This document shows positions 21,172 to 30,636 of a stretch of DNA of 64,000 nt, piece by piece. Location of the stretch: assembly GCF_002849855.1 (NCBI RefSeq), contig NZ_CP018616.1, forward strand, positions 1,488,001 to 1,552,000. The letters run 5' to 3'. Under the pieces are notes generated by a model. The model saw only the letters and a list, made by a program, of their open reading frames with translations, was not told the origin of the DNA and searched no databases. The position numbers and the translations under genes are program-made. The stretch comes from Vibrio azureus (GTDB lineage: Bacteria; Pseudomonadota; Gammaproteobacteria; Enterobacterales; Vibrionaceae). The first letter of the stretch is position 1, and each line of letters begins with the position of its first letter.

Positions 21172-21993
21172 ATGAACAACAATTTTGAAAAAAAAGTGAA
21201 TGTTGGAGGAAGTGTCGAACGAGCGCTTTCTGGTAACTATGAATTAAAAGCAGCAGAGATCCTTAGTGAAGCTTGGCGTCTAACAATGAAGCAGTTTTGG
21301 TCTTTTACTCCGGCGATGATTATTTTATTGGTCGTTCAGATGGGTATTTTCTTCATAGCTTTACAACTGCAGCTCGGTGATCTAGAAACACTTATGCTTT
21401 CACTAGAAGATAACGGATTCTTTGACACAAGAGTGATTCAAGCGTTCTATATTGCCTCTTTTAGTTATGAAGTGATTGGTGCTCCAATTGCTGCAGGTAT
21501 TAGCCTTATGGCGATGAGCCATGCGGTTGGTTTTAATACAAAGCTCCAGCACATTGGCAAAGGTTTACAGTTTACAGTACCAGTGATTATTGCGACTGCA
21601 TTTGGCATTGCAATACAATATGTCGCAGGTCTTATTATACCCTTCATCTCTCTCTATCTAGGTATGGCATTCAGTCAAAGTATTCTTCTGATATGTGACA
21701 AACGTATTCCGCCAATGCGTTCTTTATTAGTCTCCTTTTTAGCCGTAAATAAGAAGATATTCGTCATTTCAGGGCTATACCTTTTGGTGATATTCATGTT
21801 TTTCATTGCAACGATTTTCTATGGAATCGGTTTAATCTTAGTCTTGCCATTCTTCTTCCATTTAAAAGGTATCCTTTATCGCGAAATGTTTGGGATCCAA
21901 GTCCAAATTATTGCAACAGACGGCACGGATAATGACGATAGCGATGATAATGACGGAGACAAAGACAACAAAACTCAGGTATTTGATGCTTAA
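21172..21993 (+). CDS. Putative inner-membrane protein of unknown function
   Basis: This 273-aa protein has four or five hydrophobic segments (about 48-68, 105-130, 145-185, 200-235) and a C-terminal tail that is very acidic (a run of D, N and E near 255-268). I do not recognise a family. I preferred the ATG at 21172 (MNNNFEKK), since the longer frame starts with TTG at 21100 without a ribosome binding site. It overlaps the start of the Bax-like gene by 8 bp and is probably cotranscribed with it and the DUF2987 gene. Confidence 0.65.
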   Translation: MNNNFEKKVNVGGSVERALSGNYELKAAEILSEAWRLTMKQFWSFTPAMIILLVVQMGIFFIALQLQLGDLETLMLSLEDNGFFDTRVIQAFYIASFSYEVIGAPIAAGISLMAMSHAVGFNTKLQHIGKGLQFTVPVIIATAFGIAIQYVAGLIIPFISLYLGMAFSQSILLICDKRIPPMRSLLVSFLAVNKKIFVISGLYLLVIFMFFIATIFYGIGLILVLPFFFHLKGILYREMFGIQVQIIATDGTDNDDSDDNDGDKDNKTQVFDA

Positions 21994-22819
21994 CACCGCC
22001 ATGTTGAATTCATTGACTTATAAATTAAAATGGTTAGCTCTTAGGATAGCGGCATTTGTCGCTGTTCTTATCTTTATTTCGGTAGGGCCTTATCAATTTT
22101 ATCATCGAGAAGATCCGTCCTTGTTTGATTTTTCTCAGGAGGCTCCACCTTCAAGTCATCATTTGCCTGATTTCGCAGCAATAGAAAACACCGGGTTGAA
22201 GAAAGCCGCGTTCTTTGACTTCCTTAGACCTAAAGTTGAACAGGAAAATCAGCGCATTCTCAAAGAGCGTGCGTTTTTAATCAGTATTGATGTGACTCAA
22301 ATTTCATCAACTCAAATCGAAAAGGCACAAGTCCTAGCAGAGTCTTACCTTTTGCCATTGAAGGAAGACACCGTTTCATCAGAATGGCTTAATGAAATGC
22401 TAAAACGAGTCAATGTATTACCCGAAGCCCTTGTGTTAACTCAGGCCGCGAATGAATCAGCTTGGGGAACGTCTCGTTTTGCTGTTGAAGCGAATAACCT
22501 ATTTGGACACTGGTGCTATACCAAAGGTTGTGGCATCGTTCCAAAACAACGTGGGGCAGGGAAAACACATGAAGTTGAAAAGTTTCCCTCGGTTGATGAT
22601 GCCGTCAATCGTTACTTTATGAATGTGAATCGCAACAAAGCTTATGCCCCTTTACGTGACGTGCGTTTTCTGCTTGATGCTCAGGAGCAAGATTTACTTT
22701 CAACCGAATCAGCACTTGCATTGGCCGAGGGGCTGAGTGCCTATTCTGAACGTGGTGAGGACTATGTAAATGATCTACGTTCGATGATTCACCATAACCA
22801 GACATATTGGAAAAAGTAA
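21986..22819 (+). CDS. Bax-like glucosaminidase-domain protein
   Basis: This 277-aa protein has an N-terminal membrane anchor or signal segment (residues about 14-36) and a glucosaminidase domain with the catalytic-glutamate motif TQAANESAWGTSRFA, followed by NLFGHWCYTKGCG. Bax-type proteins are predicted periplasmic murein hydrolases of the glycoside hydrolase 73 type. The start could be 21986 or the ATG at 22001; both give the same anchor. It overlaps the membrane protein upstream. Confidence 0.8.
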   Translation: MLNTAMLNSLTYKLKWLALRIAAFVAVLIFISVGPYQFYHREDPSLFDFSQEAPPSSHHLPDFAAIENTGLKKAAFFDFLRPKVEQENQRILKERAFLISIDVTQISSTQIEKAQVLAESYLLPLKEDTVSSEWLNEMLKRVNVLPEALVLTQAANESAWGTSRFAVEANNLFGHWCYTKGCGIVPKQRGAGKTHEVEKFPSVDDAVNRYFMNVNRNKAYAPLRDVRFLLDAQEQDLLSTESALALAEGLSAYSERGEDYVNDLRSMIHHNQTYWKK

Positions 22820-22849
22820 CTATCTAAAAAATTATAGGAATGGATATCC

Positions 22850-23512
22850 ATGAAAAAGATTTTTCTGGCAGTGAGCAGCGCCTGTCTGTTGCTCGCCTCA
22901 CCAATGACGTGGTCACAGGAATACATGTTCACGTACTCTAAACTTTATTCTCAATTAAAAAATAACTTAACAGACGGGCACCATGACGTCAGAGTCGGTA
23001 TTTTCTTTGTTAATGGTCAAACCAAGCAATTGTGTGACATCGAAAAAGCGTGGATGGAAAAGGAGGAACATTACGAAGAGTTTGTCATTCCAGCATCGAA
23101 AGAACTACCTGTCCCACTCGATGAAAACCTAAAATCTGCGAATCCTTTGGTTTTTGTTCAGACGCCTGAAAGTGAGCGTTGTGATTATTCGTTAGTTGTT
23201 ATGACTAAAGATAAGTTACAGGGTAACGTTGCTTATGAGGAAATCTCCTATTTGCTTCCACAAATGCAATCTCTTTTAGAAGATTTAGGGGGAACATTTG
23301 CTAGCTGGTTCACACCAACTGTTGAGGGCGTAACCCTTGAGTTTGCGCAAGGCCTGAATAGTCATTTGATATTTTCTAATGGAACAACAAAATCGATTAC
23401 AAATGGTAAGGTTCAAATTTCACTTGATGAAATAGGCGAGGGAGAGTCGATTACTTTACCTCAGGCGACAACTCGTGTTTTGCCATATCTCCCCAATGCT
23501 AAAAAATCGTAG
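22850..23512 (+). CDS. DUF2987 family exported protein
   Basis: This 220-aa protein has a clear signal peptide (residues 1-22, ending TWSQ). It resembles the DUF2987 family of Vibrio and Shewanella (FTYSKLYSQLKNN, VRVGIFFVNGQT, CDIEKAWM). The function is unknown; the location is periplasm or outer membrane. It is 30 bp after the Bax-like gene and probably in the same operon. It is preceded by a good AGGAATGGA-type ribosome binding site. Confidence 0.75.
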   Translation: MKKIFLAVSSACLLLASPMTWSQEYMFTYSKLYSQLKNNLTDGHHDVRVGIFFVNGQTKQLCDIEKAWMEKEEHYEEFVIPASKELPVPLDENLKSANPLVFVQTPESERCDYSLVVMTKDKLQGNVAYEEISYLLPQMQSLLEDLGGTFASWFTPTVEGVTLEFAQGLNSHLIFSNGTTKSITNGKVQISLDEIGEGESITLPQATTRVLPYLPNAKKS

Positions 23513-23520
23513 TTCTTACA

Positions 23521-23565
23521 TTGTTAATGCCGCAATTGTTAATGCTGCAATTGTTAATACCGCAG
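23521..23565. repeat. Three tandem 15-bp repeats
   Basis: TTGTTAATGCCGCAA, TTGTTAATGCTGCAA and TTGTTAATACCGCAG lie end to end directly after the DUF2987 gene. The unit differs at one to three positions between copies. No function is apparent; copy number may vary between strains. Confidence 0.85.
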
Positions 23566-23727
23566 TGTGGCCTATAAATCGCTTTAATTGCCCACATAAA
23601 CGTCATTTCTTTCCCTAAGGCAAAGACAATCATTTAATCCTGCTCAAAAAGTCCGTATAATCCCCGGCCCAAAGTAACCCCTTTTAGGAAGTCCTACTGT
23701 CGTATATTCGACAATGTGAGAGCCCAA

Positions 23728-24621
23728 ATGAATCAAACAGATACAAGAAAAGAAACCCTAGAATTCAACAAGCTTCAAAAACGTCTACGAAGACATGTTG
23801 GAAATGCCATTACCGATTACAACATGATCGAAGAAGGTGATGTAGTAATGGCGTGTATTAGTGGTGGTAAAGACTCATTTGCGATGCTCGATATCCTACT
23901 GAACCTCCAAAAAGCGGCACCGATCAAGTTTGACGTTGTTGCGGTTAACCTTGACCAAAAGCAGCCAGGATTTCCAGAGCATATTTTGCCTGATTATTTC
24001 GAGACTCTAGATATTCCTTATTACATCGTTGATAAAGATACCTACTCAGTGGTTAAAGAAAAAATCCCAGAAGGTAAAACGACCTGTGGTCTGTGTTCTC
24101 GTTTGCGCCGTGGTACTTTATATTCGTTTGCAGAGAAAATTGGTGCGACAAAGCTGGCACTTGGCCACCATATGGATGACATTGTAGAAACGATGTTCCT
24201 CAATATGTTCCACGGCTCACGACTCAAGGCTATGCCACCTAAGCTACGTTCAGACGATGGCCGCAATGTTGTTATCCGTCCATTAACTTATTGTCGTGAA
24301 AAAGACCTGATTAAGTATGCAGAGCATAAAGCATTCCCGATCATCCCTTGTAATCTTTGTGGGTCTCAAGAAAACTTACAACGTCAATCAATAAAAGCGA
24401 TGTTAATTGACTGGGACAAAAAAACGCCAGGTCGTGTGGAAGCGATTTTTAAGTCGATTCAAAATGTCAGTCCAAGCCAATTGGCAGACCGAGAATTGTT
24501 TGATTTCGAGAATTTACCGCTTGATCGTGATGGAAGCAGAGACGAATATGAGTTCACTGAAGCTGTTGTTTCTTCGACCAATATTGATGAATCAATGTTT
24601 ATCGACGTCACAAACATCTAA
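23728..24621 (+). CDS. ttcA: tRNA 2-thiocytidine(32) synthetase TtcA
   Basis: This 297-aa protein has the PP-loop SGGKDS at residues 45-50 and the cysteine pairs of TtcA (TCGLCSRL and CNLCGSQ), which bind an iron-sulfur cluster. It adenylates and thiolates C32 of several tRNAs in the cytosol. I chose the ATG at 23728 ([10 protein letters not shown]); a GTG at 23716 is in frame but extends beyond the family start. It is followed by a shared bidirectional terminator. Confidence 0.93.
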   Translation: MNQTDTRKETLEFNKLQKRLRRHVGNAITDYNMIEEGDVVMACISGGKDSFAMLDILLNLQKAAPIKFDVVAVNLDQKQPGFPEHILPDYFETLDIPYYIVDKDTYSVVKEKIPEGKTTCGLCSRLRRGTLYSFAEKIGATKLALGHHMDDIVETMFLNMFHGSRLKAMPPKLRSDDGRNVVIRPLTYCREKDLIKYAEHKAFPIIPCNLCGSQENLQRQSIKAMLIDWDKKTPGRVEAIFKSIQNVSPSQLADRELFDFENLPLDRDGSRDEYEFTEAVVSSTNIDESMFIDVTNI

Positions 24622-24679
24622 GACAGTTTAAAGTCGTTTACCAACTGAAAAAGCATCAGTTGAATGAAAGCACAAAAAT

Positions 24680-24709
24680 AAAAAGGAGGCATCTGAAAGC
24701 CTCCTTTTT
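24680..24709. terminator. Bidirectional terminator between ttcA and uspE
   Basis: AAAAAGGAGGC (24680-24690) pairs with GCCTCCTTTTT (24699-24709) around ATCTGAAA. T-runs exist on both strands, so it ends both the rightward ttcA and the leftward uspE. Confidence 0.9.
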
Positions 24710-24770
24710 GCATGCTCATTTTGAATATTAATTGCTATTATTCAGCTTTAACAGTATGTGGCATTTAACG

Positions 24771-25721
24771 TCATGTTGCCGTCACTGGGTCTAATGGGCT
24801 GATATAACCTTCTGGTTTTAAGGCCAAAACATCACAGTTGATTTTATCGATAACGTGCTCCGCAGTATTACCAATAAAGACAGCGGACAAACCTGTTCGT
24901 CCAGTGGTTCCGAGAATAACCATTGCTGCGTCCAATTTCTTAGCCGCACTTGGAATGACGTCTTCCGGCAAGCCTTCTTCTACAATGGTATGTTCCTCAT
25001 CAATGCAGTGTTTCTGCCTTAGCGCCTTCATCGATGTTAAATGGTGACCTCGAACCGCATCACTGTAGGTCGTTGGATCAAATTCTGGTAGCTCAATCGT
25101 AATATTTGCAGGCGTAACCGGGTATGCATTGACGAGGTAGGCTTGAGCGTCTAATCGTTTAGTGATCTCCAGAAGTCTGTCGACCATTTTGTCATTGAGG
25201 TCAATATGCGTTGGGTTTTCTGATCCCACATGAACGGAAGCTAAGATATTTGCATGCTGTGGCCAATCAGCATTTTTAATCAGTAAGACCGGAACAGGGC
25301 ATTTTCGCAATAAATGCCAATCTGTCGGTGTAAAGATCACAGATTCTAAAACGGCATGCTTGCGAGTTCCTTTAATGACAATGTCATGTTTCCCTCCAAA
25401 CACTTCTGCAATGATGGCTTCGTAGGGTCTGTTATGCCAAACAACGCAGACTTCAAAGTCAAAGCTATCGTTCTCTAGGTAAGGTTGTGCGATAGTTTTC
25501 ATCCATTGCTCACGCTGGTGGATCACGCCACGGCGCATTGCATCTCTTTCATCAATGGAGAGCATTGATGTCATATCGTATGAGAAGTCATAGATAGCGA
25601 GAAAAAAGGTAATTTTGCTTCTTGAAACACTTTTTTGTGCTAATTGAACAGCTCTAGCCAGTGCAGGTTGCTCACCATTATTGATGTCTGCAACAACAAG
25701 AATATTACTGTATATACTCAT
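24771..25721 (-). CDS. uspE: Universal stress protein E
   Basis: This 316-aa protein has two tandem Usp domains (about 1-150 and 160-305). The second carries the ATP-binding type GTTGRTGLSAVFIGNTAEHV. UspE-type proteins are cytosolic and linked to motility, aggregation and oxidative stress. It sits beside fnr, as in many gammaproteobacteria. The start at 25721 (MSIYSNILVV) fits the domain boundary; an extra ATG at 25733 adds only four residues. Confidence 0.9.
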   Translation of the reverse strand: MSIYSNILVVADINNGEQPALARAVQLAQKSVSRSKITFFLAIYDFSYDMTSMLSIDERDAMRRGVIHQREQWMKTIAQPYLENDSFDFEVCVVWHNRPYEAIIAEVFGGKHDIVIKGTRKHAVLESVIFTPTDWHLLRKCPVPVLLIKNADWPQHANILASVHVGSENPTHIDLNDKMVDRLLEITKRLDAQAYLVNAYPVTPANITIELPEFDPTTYSDAVRGHHLTSMKALRQKHCIDEEHTIVEEGLPEDVIPSAAKKLDAAMVILGTTGRTGLSAVFIGNTAEHVIDKINCDVLALKPEGYISPLDPVTAT

Positions 25722-25920
25722 AACTAAGCCCACTTATGTATGTAGAACCAAACAATGAAAATAAAGTAAATCAATACATTGGAATGCGTAAGATATGTTT
25801 TACTTTAGCCTAATTTACTGAATAATTTGAGTAATCTTAGCAAGATTTGGGGAGAAACATGATGTAGCTCATCTAGAGCTACATCATTTTACAGGAACTT
25901 ATAAGCAGAGAAAGGGGAAA

Positions 25921-26667
25921 CTATGATTTGCTCACACCCGCGAGATCCATCAAAGCATCATGATCTAATATCGTAATATACTTGCCCTTAACACTCAGAA
26001 TACCTGACTTTTGAAAACGCCCAAGTAAGCGACTGATGGTTTCAACAGTGAGCCCTAGATAATTACCGATATCACCACGAGTCATAGTTAAACGAAATTC
26101 TCGTGGGCTGAAGCCGCGCTGAGAAAAGCGTGTGGATAGATTATATAAAAATGCACCTAGTCGTTCTTCTGCGTTCTTTTTCGAAAGCAGTAAGATCATT
26201 TCTTGATCGCCTTTAATTTCATTACTCATTAAGCGCATGATTTGTTGGCGAAGTTTAGGCATTTTTCCGGATAAATCGTCTAAGATTTCATATGGAATTT
26301 CGCAGACCATTGAGGTTTCGAGGGCTTGTGCAAAACTCGGATGCTCATCACCCGTAATAGCATCGAACCCAACAAGGTCGCCAGCTAAGTGAAAAGCCGT
26401 GATTTGTTCATCACCTTGTTCCGTTATTGTATAACTTTTGATCGTACCCGAACGGATTGCATACAAGGACTTCAGTTCGTCTCCTGCTTTGAAAAGCTCT
26501 TGGCCTTTTTGAATGGGCTTTTTACGCTCAATAATTTGGTCTAGCTGGTCAAGCTCAGACTCGTTGAGTGTAAACGGGATGCAAAGTTGGCTAATGCTAC
26601 AATCTTGGCAATGAATTGCACAACTACCAGATTGAACACGTTTTGCTGCTGGCTTTTCAGAAATCAT
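25921..26667 (-). CDS. fnr: FNR-type oxygen-responsive transcriptional regulator
   Basis: This 248-aa protein has the N-terminal cysteines C16, C20, C23 and C29; C20, C23 and C29 plus a later cysteine (in MVCEIPYE) match the [4Fe-4S] ligands of E. coli FNR. A cyclic-nucleotide-like domain, dimerisation helix and HTH ([22 protein letters not shown]) follow. It activates anaerobic and represses aerobic genes when its cluster is intact. A perfect FNR box lies upstream (26684-26697), implying autoregulation. It lies between uspE and the cbb3 assembly genes. Confidence 0.93.
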   Translation of the reverse strand: MISEKPAAKRVQSGSCAIHCQDCSISQLCIPFTLNESELDQLDQIIERKKPIQKGQELFKAGDELKSLYAIRSGTIKSYTITEQGDEQITAFHLAGDLVGFDAITGDEHPSFAQALETSMVCEIPYEILDDLSGKMPKLRQQIMRLMSNEIKGDQEMILLLSKKNAEERLGAFLYNLSTRFSQRGFSPREFRLTMTRGDIGNYLGLTVETISRLLGRFQKSGILSVKGKYITILDHDALMDLAGVSKS

Positions 26668-26683
26668 AACAACCTTTCACTGT

Positions 26684-26697
26684 TTGATATACATCAA
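26684..26697 (-). promoter_or_regulatory. FNR box upstream of fnr
   Basis: The site TTGATATACATCAA matches the FNR consensus TTGAT-N4-ATCAA exactly and is palindromic. It lies 17 bp before the fnr start codon, a position suited to repression by FNR itself. Confidence 0.85.
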
Positions 26698-26785
26698 CAT
26701 TTTATCATTGGGTATACTTTAAGGATAGCAAAAAAGATAATGAAAATGACATAAGTTTTATAGATACCTAAGTGACCTTTTAAGG

Positions 26786-27475
26786 TTACTTGATTATAGG
26801 CATCATATTGAGCATCCTCATCGCTCCCGCGGCAGTATACAGGGCATAGCTTATTAATATTAATGCAGAGATGTTTCTAAATATTACTGAGCGCTGAAGT
26901 TTGAGGAAATAAGAAGCACCATAGCCAACGGTTAACATCGCTGGCAAAGTACCCGCACCAAATGCAAGCATGATAAGACCACCATTAAAAGCACTGCCAG
27001 AAACCGCTGACCATGTAAGGGCTGAATAGACTAAGCCGCATGGTAACCAGCCCCAAACAAAACCAAACGGTATTGCGTGAAAAGCATGACGTAAAGGGAG
27101 AAAATGCCGTCCTATAGGCGATAAATATTTCCAAACATGCTGACCTATTTTTTCTACAATGATCAGGCCGTGCCACCATTTTGCAATGTACAGAGCAACC
27201 AGAATCATAAAAACTGAGGCGATCAGTCTGAGCCAGGCAAGTGGATGAGTCAGTCCTCCAAGTTGGACAAGAGTCGATAGACTTCCACCAATGAGAGCTC
27301 CGATGAAAACATAGCTGGAGAGACGACCAATATTGTAAAATAGCGGGATCGCTAAGGATGACTTGTTATCATTAGGACCGAGTGAAAGCATCGACGCGAT
27401 GCCACCGCACATTCCCATACAATGGCCGGCACCAGCTAAACCAATCAGAAATGCACCAATAAAATCTGGAGTCAT
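26786..27475 (-). CDS. Sulfite exporter TauE/SafE-family membrane protein
   Basis: This 229-aa protein has about six hydrophobic helices and the GLAGAGHCMGMCGG motif (residues 12-25), typical of the TauE/SafE or cytochrome-c-biogenesis-like group that follows ccoS in many proteobacteria. A role in copper delivery to cbb3 oxidase has been suggested for such genes. It overlaps ccoS by 4 bp and is probably the last gene of the ccoH-ccoI-ccoS operon. Confidence 0.8.
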   Translation of the reverse strand: MTPDFIGAFLIGLAGAGHCMGMCGGIASMLSLGPNDNKSSLAIPLFYNIGRLSSYVFIGALIGGSLSTLVQLGGLTHPLAWLRLIASVFMILVALYIAKWWHGLIIVEKIGQHVWKYLSPIGRHFLPLRHAFHAIPFGFVWGWLPCGLVYSALTWSAVSGSAFNGGLIMLAFGAGTLPAMLTVGYGASYFLKLQRSVIFRNISALILISYALYTAAGAMRMLNMMPIIK

Positions 27476-27666
27476 GGGGTAGAACTCTTATCAGATGGGC
27501 GGGATTTTTTAGACGTGTCCAAATGCTCTTCGTCATCTAATAAGATGTTGTGTCCCTGACGTTCAAGGTCTTCAAATTGATCACTCTTTACCGCCCATAA
27601 AAAAATAGCGATTGCGACACACACTAAGACGATCGCAATGGGAATTAAAATATATAAACTTTCCAC
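27472..27666 (-). CDS. ccoS: cbb3-type cytochrome oxidase assembly protein CcoS
   Basis: This 64-aa protein has an N-terminal membrane helix (residues 5-26) and a short polar tail, the typical CcoS layout (MESLYILIPIAIVLVCVAIAIF). It is needed to insert cofactors into cbb3 oxidase. It lies 9 bp after ccoI and overlaps the TauE/SafE gene by 4 bp. Confidence 0.88.
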   Translation of the reverse strand: MESLYILIPIAIVLVCVAIAIFLWAVKSDQFEDLERQGHNILLDDEEHLDTSKKSRPSDKSSTP

Positions 27667-27675
27667 AATCAGCCT

Positions 27676-30069
27676 CTATTTATCTTTCAGTAATCTTAAA
27701 GAGTTACTGACGACAATAATGGAACTTGCCGACATTCCTACAACTGCAATATAGGGAGCCACAAGCCCCGCCACAGCAAGAGGTAATATGCATAAATTAT
27801 ACCCTAAAGACCAAGCTAAATTTTCCCTGATAATATTTCTGGTACGAATAGCAAGTAAACGAGCTTCTAACAATTTATCTAAGCGATCGCCAAGTAAAAT
27901 CATATCTGCAGAAGCTTTAGCAACGTCCGTTCCGCCCCCCATAGCCACAGATAAATGAGCACCAGCTAAGGTAGGGGCATCATTAATTCCATCACCAACC
28001 ATTAGTGTAATATCCGACTTATCCAAGTTTTTTAGATAGGTTAACTTCTCTTCAGGTTTCGCCGAAGCAATAACATTTTGAATACCTACTTCTTGTGCGA
28101 CAGGGCGAGCATTGTTGATAGAATCACCGGTCAGTAGCGTGGTTTTAATACCGGCTTGTTCGAGTCGTTGAATAAATTCTTTACTCTCCTTACGAATCGG
28201 GTCGTGATAATAAAAAGTGGCAACATGGAGGCCATTCACTGCGAGATAAATGGCATGGCTTTCATTTTGTCCAACGCCGCCTTTGTCAATATTACCCTGA
28301 TTGATATCAAGGACAAAAGAAGCACTTCCGATTTTCACTTCTGCTTGATGCCAACGGCCTTCTAAACCTGAGCCAATCACGTTCCTTACATCTTTAATTC
28401 GAACGTCATCCTGCTCATAATAAGCAAATGCGCGTGCAATTGGGTGATTTGCATGCGCTTCCAACCCTGCGGCAATAGCTAAACAATCGGATGGACTGAT
28501 ATCAGAAAACGTTTTTATCTCACGAATTTCGATATCGCCTTTGGTGAGTGTTCCTGTTTTATCGATGACCAGATGGTTGATTTGACAAAGCGTTTCGAAT
28601 ACATGACTGTTTCGAAGGAGCAGACCATAATGTCCCATACGTGAAGTCGCACACGTTAAAGCAGTCGGCGTTGCCAGCGATAGAGCACAAGGGCAGGTGG
28701 CCACGAGGACAGAAAGCATGATCCAAAATGCGTCATCAGGCTTTGTTTGATGCCAATAAAACCAAGTGAGGGCAGAAATCATCAGAATGGCACCCACAAA
28801 ATAGCGAGCAACGATATCTGCAATTTGGGCAATTTGGGGCTTTGTATATTGAGCTTCATCTTGAAGACGAATGATGTTTGATATCATCGAATCGGCTTTT
28901 GTGTTCATGACTTCAAGATCAAAAGACTCTTCACCATTTAGTGTACCGGCATAAACAGGATCGCCAGATGTTTTAACAACATGCACCGACTCACCCGTCA
29001 GCATCGATTCATCAATATAAACTCGTCCAGAGAGTACTCGCCCATCAGCAGGAATATGCTCACCGGGTAAAACACGTATTTTGTCACCGACTTTGAGGGT
29101 TTTGACTGGTATTTGCTCACCTTCTAGCGTAGTCGCGATAGCAGGGATTAATTTGAGTAAGTTGCCACTGGCAGCCGCCGCTTTCCTTCGTGCTCGCATC
29201 TCCAAAAAGCGTCCCACCAAAAGGAAGAAAGTAAACATAGAGATGGATTCAAAAAAGACTTCTCCCTGTTCCGTTACAGTGGCAATAAGGCTGGCAACAT
29301 AAGCAAAGATTAGTGCAATAGAGACGGGGACATCCATACCCAGAGTTTTACCTTTTAGGCTTCTCCAAGCATTGATGTAAAAGGGTAAAGCGGAATAAAG
29401 TAAAACGGGGGTTGCAAAGATCAAACTCACCCAGCGAAAATAGTGTTTAAACTCAGGTTCGAGATCGCCAAACACCTCAAGATACAAGGCCACCGCAAGC
29501 ATCATAATCTGCATGGTCGCTAAACCTGCAATCCCCAAACGGTATAAGTACTGCTTCATTGTTTGGTGATATAAGGCTTCTTGAGTATCTGCCTCAAAAG
29601 GTGCGGCTTTATAACCTAATCTGTGGATCGTTGAAAGTAAGTCACTCAAACGAACTTTGTGATTATCCCAGACAAGCAAAGCACGATTTGTGGTGGTATT
29701 TACTCGAATAGAGCTGACCCCTTCAACCGATGAGAGCTGTTTTTCAATCAGCCACGCACAGGCCGCACATGAGATACCCTCGAGTGATAATGTGACTTCA
29801 GATTGATTCTCATGCTGGCGAACAAACTCTGATTGAACATCCGCATGATCATAGTGAATCAACGATTGTAACTGTTCGGGTACTAGATCCGTTTTTTCGG
29901 CAGGGGCTGTACGGTACTGGTAATAGCTAACAAGGCCACTATCAACGATGGTCTGTGCTACGGATTCGCATCCTGGACAGCACATTTTTCTTGTTTCACC
30001 TAGAATATCAACATTGTAATCTGTGTTAGATGGAATTTCTTCACCACAGTGATAGCATGGTTCGCTCAT
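27676..30069 (-). CDS. ccoI: Copper-translocating P1-type ATPase CcoI
   Basis: This 797-aa ATPase has an N-terminal cysteine region (C5, C8, C30, C31, C34), a heavy-metal domain GISCAAC (C101, C104), eight predicted helices with the CPC motif (C459-P460-C461), the phosphorylation motif DKTGT (D503), and GDGIND near the C-terminus. The order and N-terminal cysteines match the FixI/CcoI group, which exports copper for cbb3 oxidase assembly. It is 4 bp after ccoH. Confidence 0.93.
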   Translation of the reverse strand: MSEPCYHCGEEIPSNTDYNVDILGETRKMCCPGCESVAQTIVDSGLVSYYQYRTAPAEKTDLVPEQLQSLIHYDHADVQSEFVRQHENQSEVTLSLEGISCAACAWLIEKQLSSVEGVSSIRVNTTTNRALLVWDNHKVRLSDLLSTIHRLGYKAAPFEADTQEALYHQTMKQYLYRLGIAGLATMQIMMLAVALYLEVFGDLEPEFKHYFRWVSLIFATPVLLYSALPFYINAWRSLKGKTLGMDVPVSIALIFAYVASLIATVTEQGEVFFESISMFTFFLLVGRFLEMRARRKAAAASGNLLKLIPAIATTLEGEQIPVKTLKVGDKIRVLPGEHIPADGRVLSGRVYIDESMLTGESVHVVKTSGDPVYAGTLNGEESFDLEVMNTKADSMISNIIRLQDEAQYTKPQIAQIADIVARYFVGAILMISALTWFYWHQTKPDDAFWIMLSVLVATCPCALSLATPTALTCATSRMGHYGLLLRNSHVFETLCQINHLVIDKTGTLTKGDIEIREIKTFSDISPSDCLAIAAGLEAHANHPIARAFAYYEQDDVRIKDVRNVIGSGLEGRWHQAEVKIGSASFVLDINQGNIDKGGVGQNESHAIYLAVNGLHVATFYYHDPIRKESKEFIQRLEQAGIKTTLLTGDSINNARPVAQEVGIQNVIASAKPEEKLTYLKNLDKSDITLMVGDGINDAPTLAGAHLSVAMGGGTDVAKASADMILLGDRLDKLLEARLLAIRTRNIIRENLAWSLGYNLCILPLAVAGLVAPYIAVVGMSASSIIVVSNSLRLLKDK

Positions 30070-30073
30070 AGGT

Positions 30074-30550
30074 TTAATTCATCAAGGTTGTTGAAGAAGC
30101 AGGAAATTCGACTCGCCCTTGAATCATCCATTCTTTATTGTGGGGTTGAAGTTCAATAAACCATGGGCCATTTATGGGTTCTTCTCTTGTAAACCGATAA
30201 TTGCCGTTTACATCGGCAGTGAGTACTCGACTAAAGTCACGGTCTGGTAAAGTACGGTGAGTAAAAGTGGCAGTTAAAGCCGGAAAGTAGGGCAGCTTAC
30301 CTTTTGTAAAAGAGACGATTACAGTCTCGTTATCTGATGCAATCACCGCATTCAAACCAAGCTCTCTTGCCACATTCATCTTTGTGATATCAATGTTTAT
30401 GCCTTTTCCCTTCTTATAATAATCCTCAGCCACCAAAGACACGGAATTATTCGCAAAGACAATAACGGTAATTATCGTCCAGACAACTACAGTGAGTGGC
30501 AAGATAATCAGAAACCACGGCCAGAATTGTTTATACCAAGGTTTTACCAT
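30074..30550 (-). CDS. ccoH: FixH/CcoH-family protein
   Basis: This 158-aa protein has one N-terminal membrane helix (residues 10-32) and a periplasmic beta-rich domain with the family YYKKGKGINIDI segment. CcoH is required for stable assembly of cbb3 oxidase. It lies 86 bp after ccoP, with a hairpin between, and directly before ccoI. Confidence 0.88.
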   Translation of the reverse strand: MVKPWYKQFWPWFLIILPLTVVVWTIITVIVFANNSVSLVAEDYYKKGKGINIDITKMNVARELGLNAVIASDNETVIVSFTKGKLPYFPALTATFTHRTLPDRDFSRVLTADVNGNYRFTREEPINGPWFIELQPHNKEWMIQGRVEFPASSTTLMN

Positions 30551-30604
30551 AGTGATGTTCTCAATCGCTGAATGACATTATAAGACATTAAATCTAAGGG
30601 AAGG

Positions 30605-30625
30605 CAGCCTCTATAGAAGAGGCTG
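30605..30625 (-). terminator. Hairpin between ccoP and ccoH
   Basis: CAGCCTCT (30605-30612) pairs with AGAGGCTG (30618-30625) around a 5-base loop. Only a weak T-rich stretch follows on the minus strand, so it may reduce rather than stop transcription from ccoNOQP into ccoHIS. Confidence 0.5.
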
Positions 30626-30636
30626 TTATTGAACTG

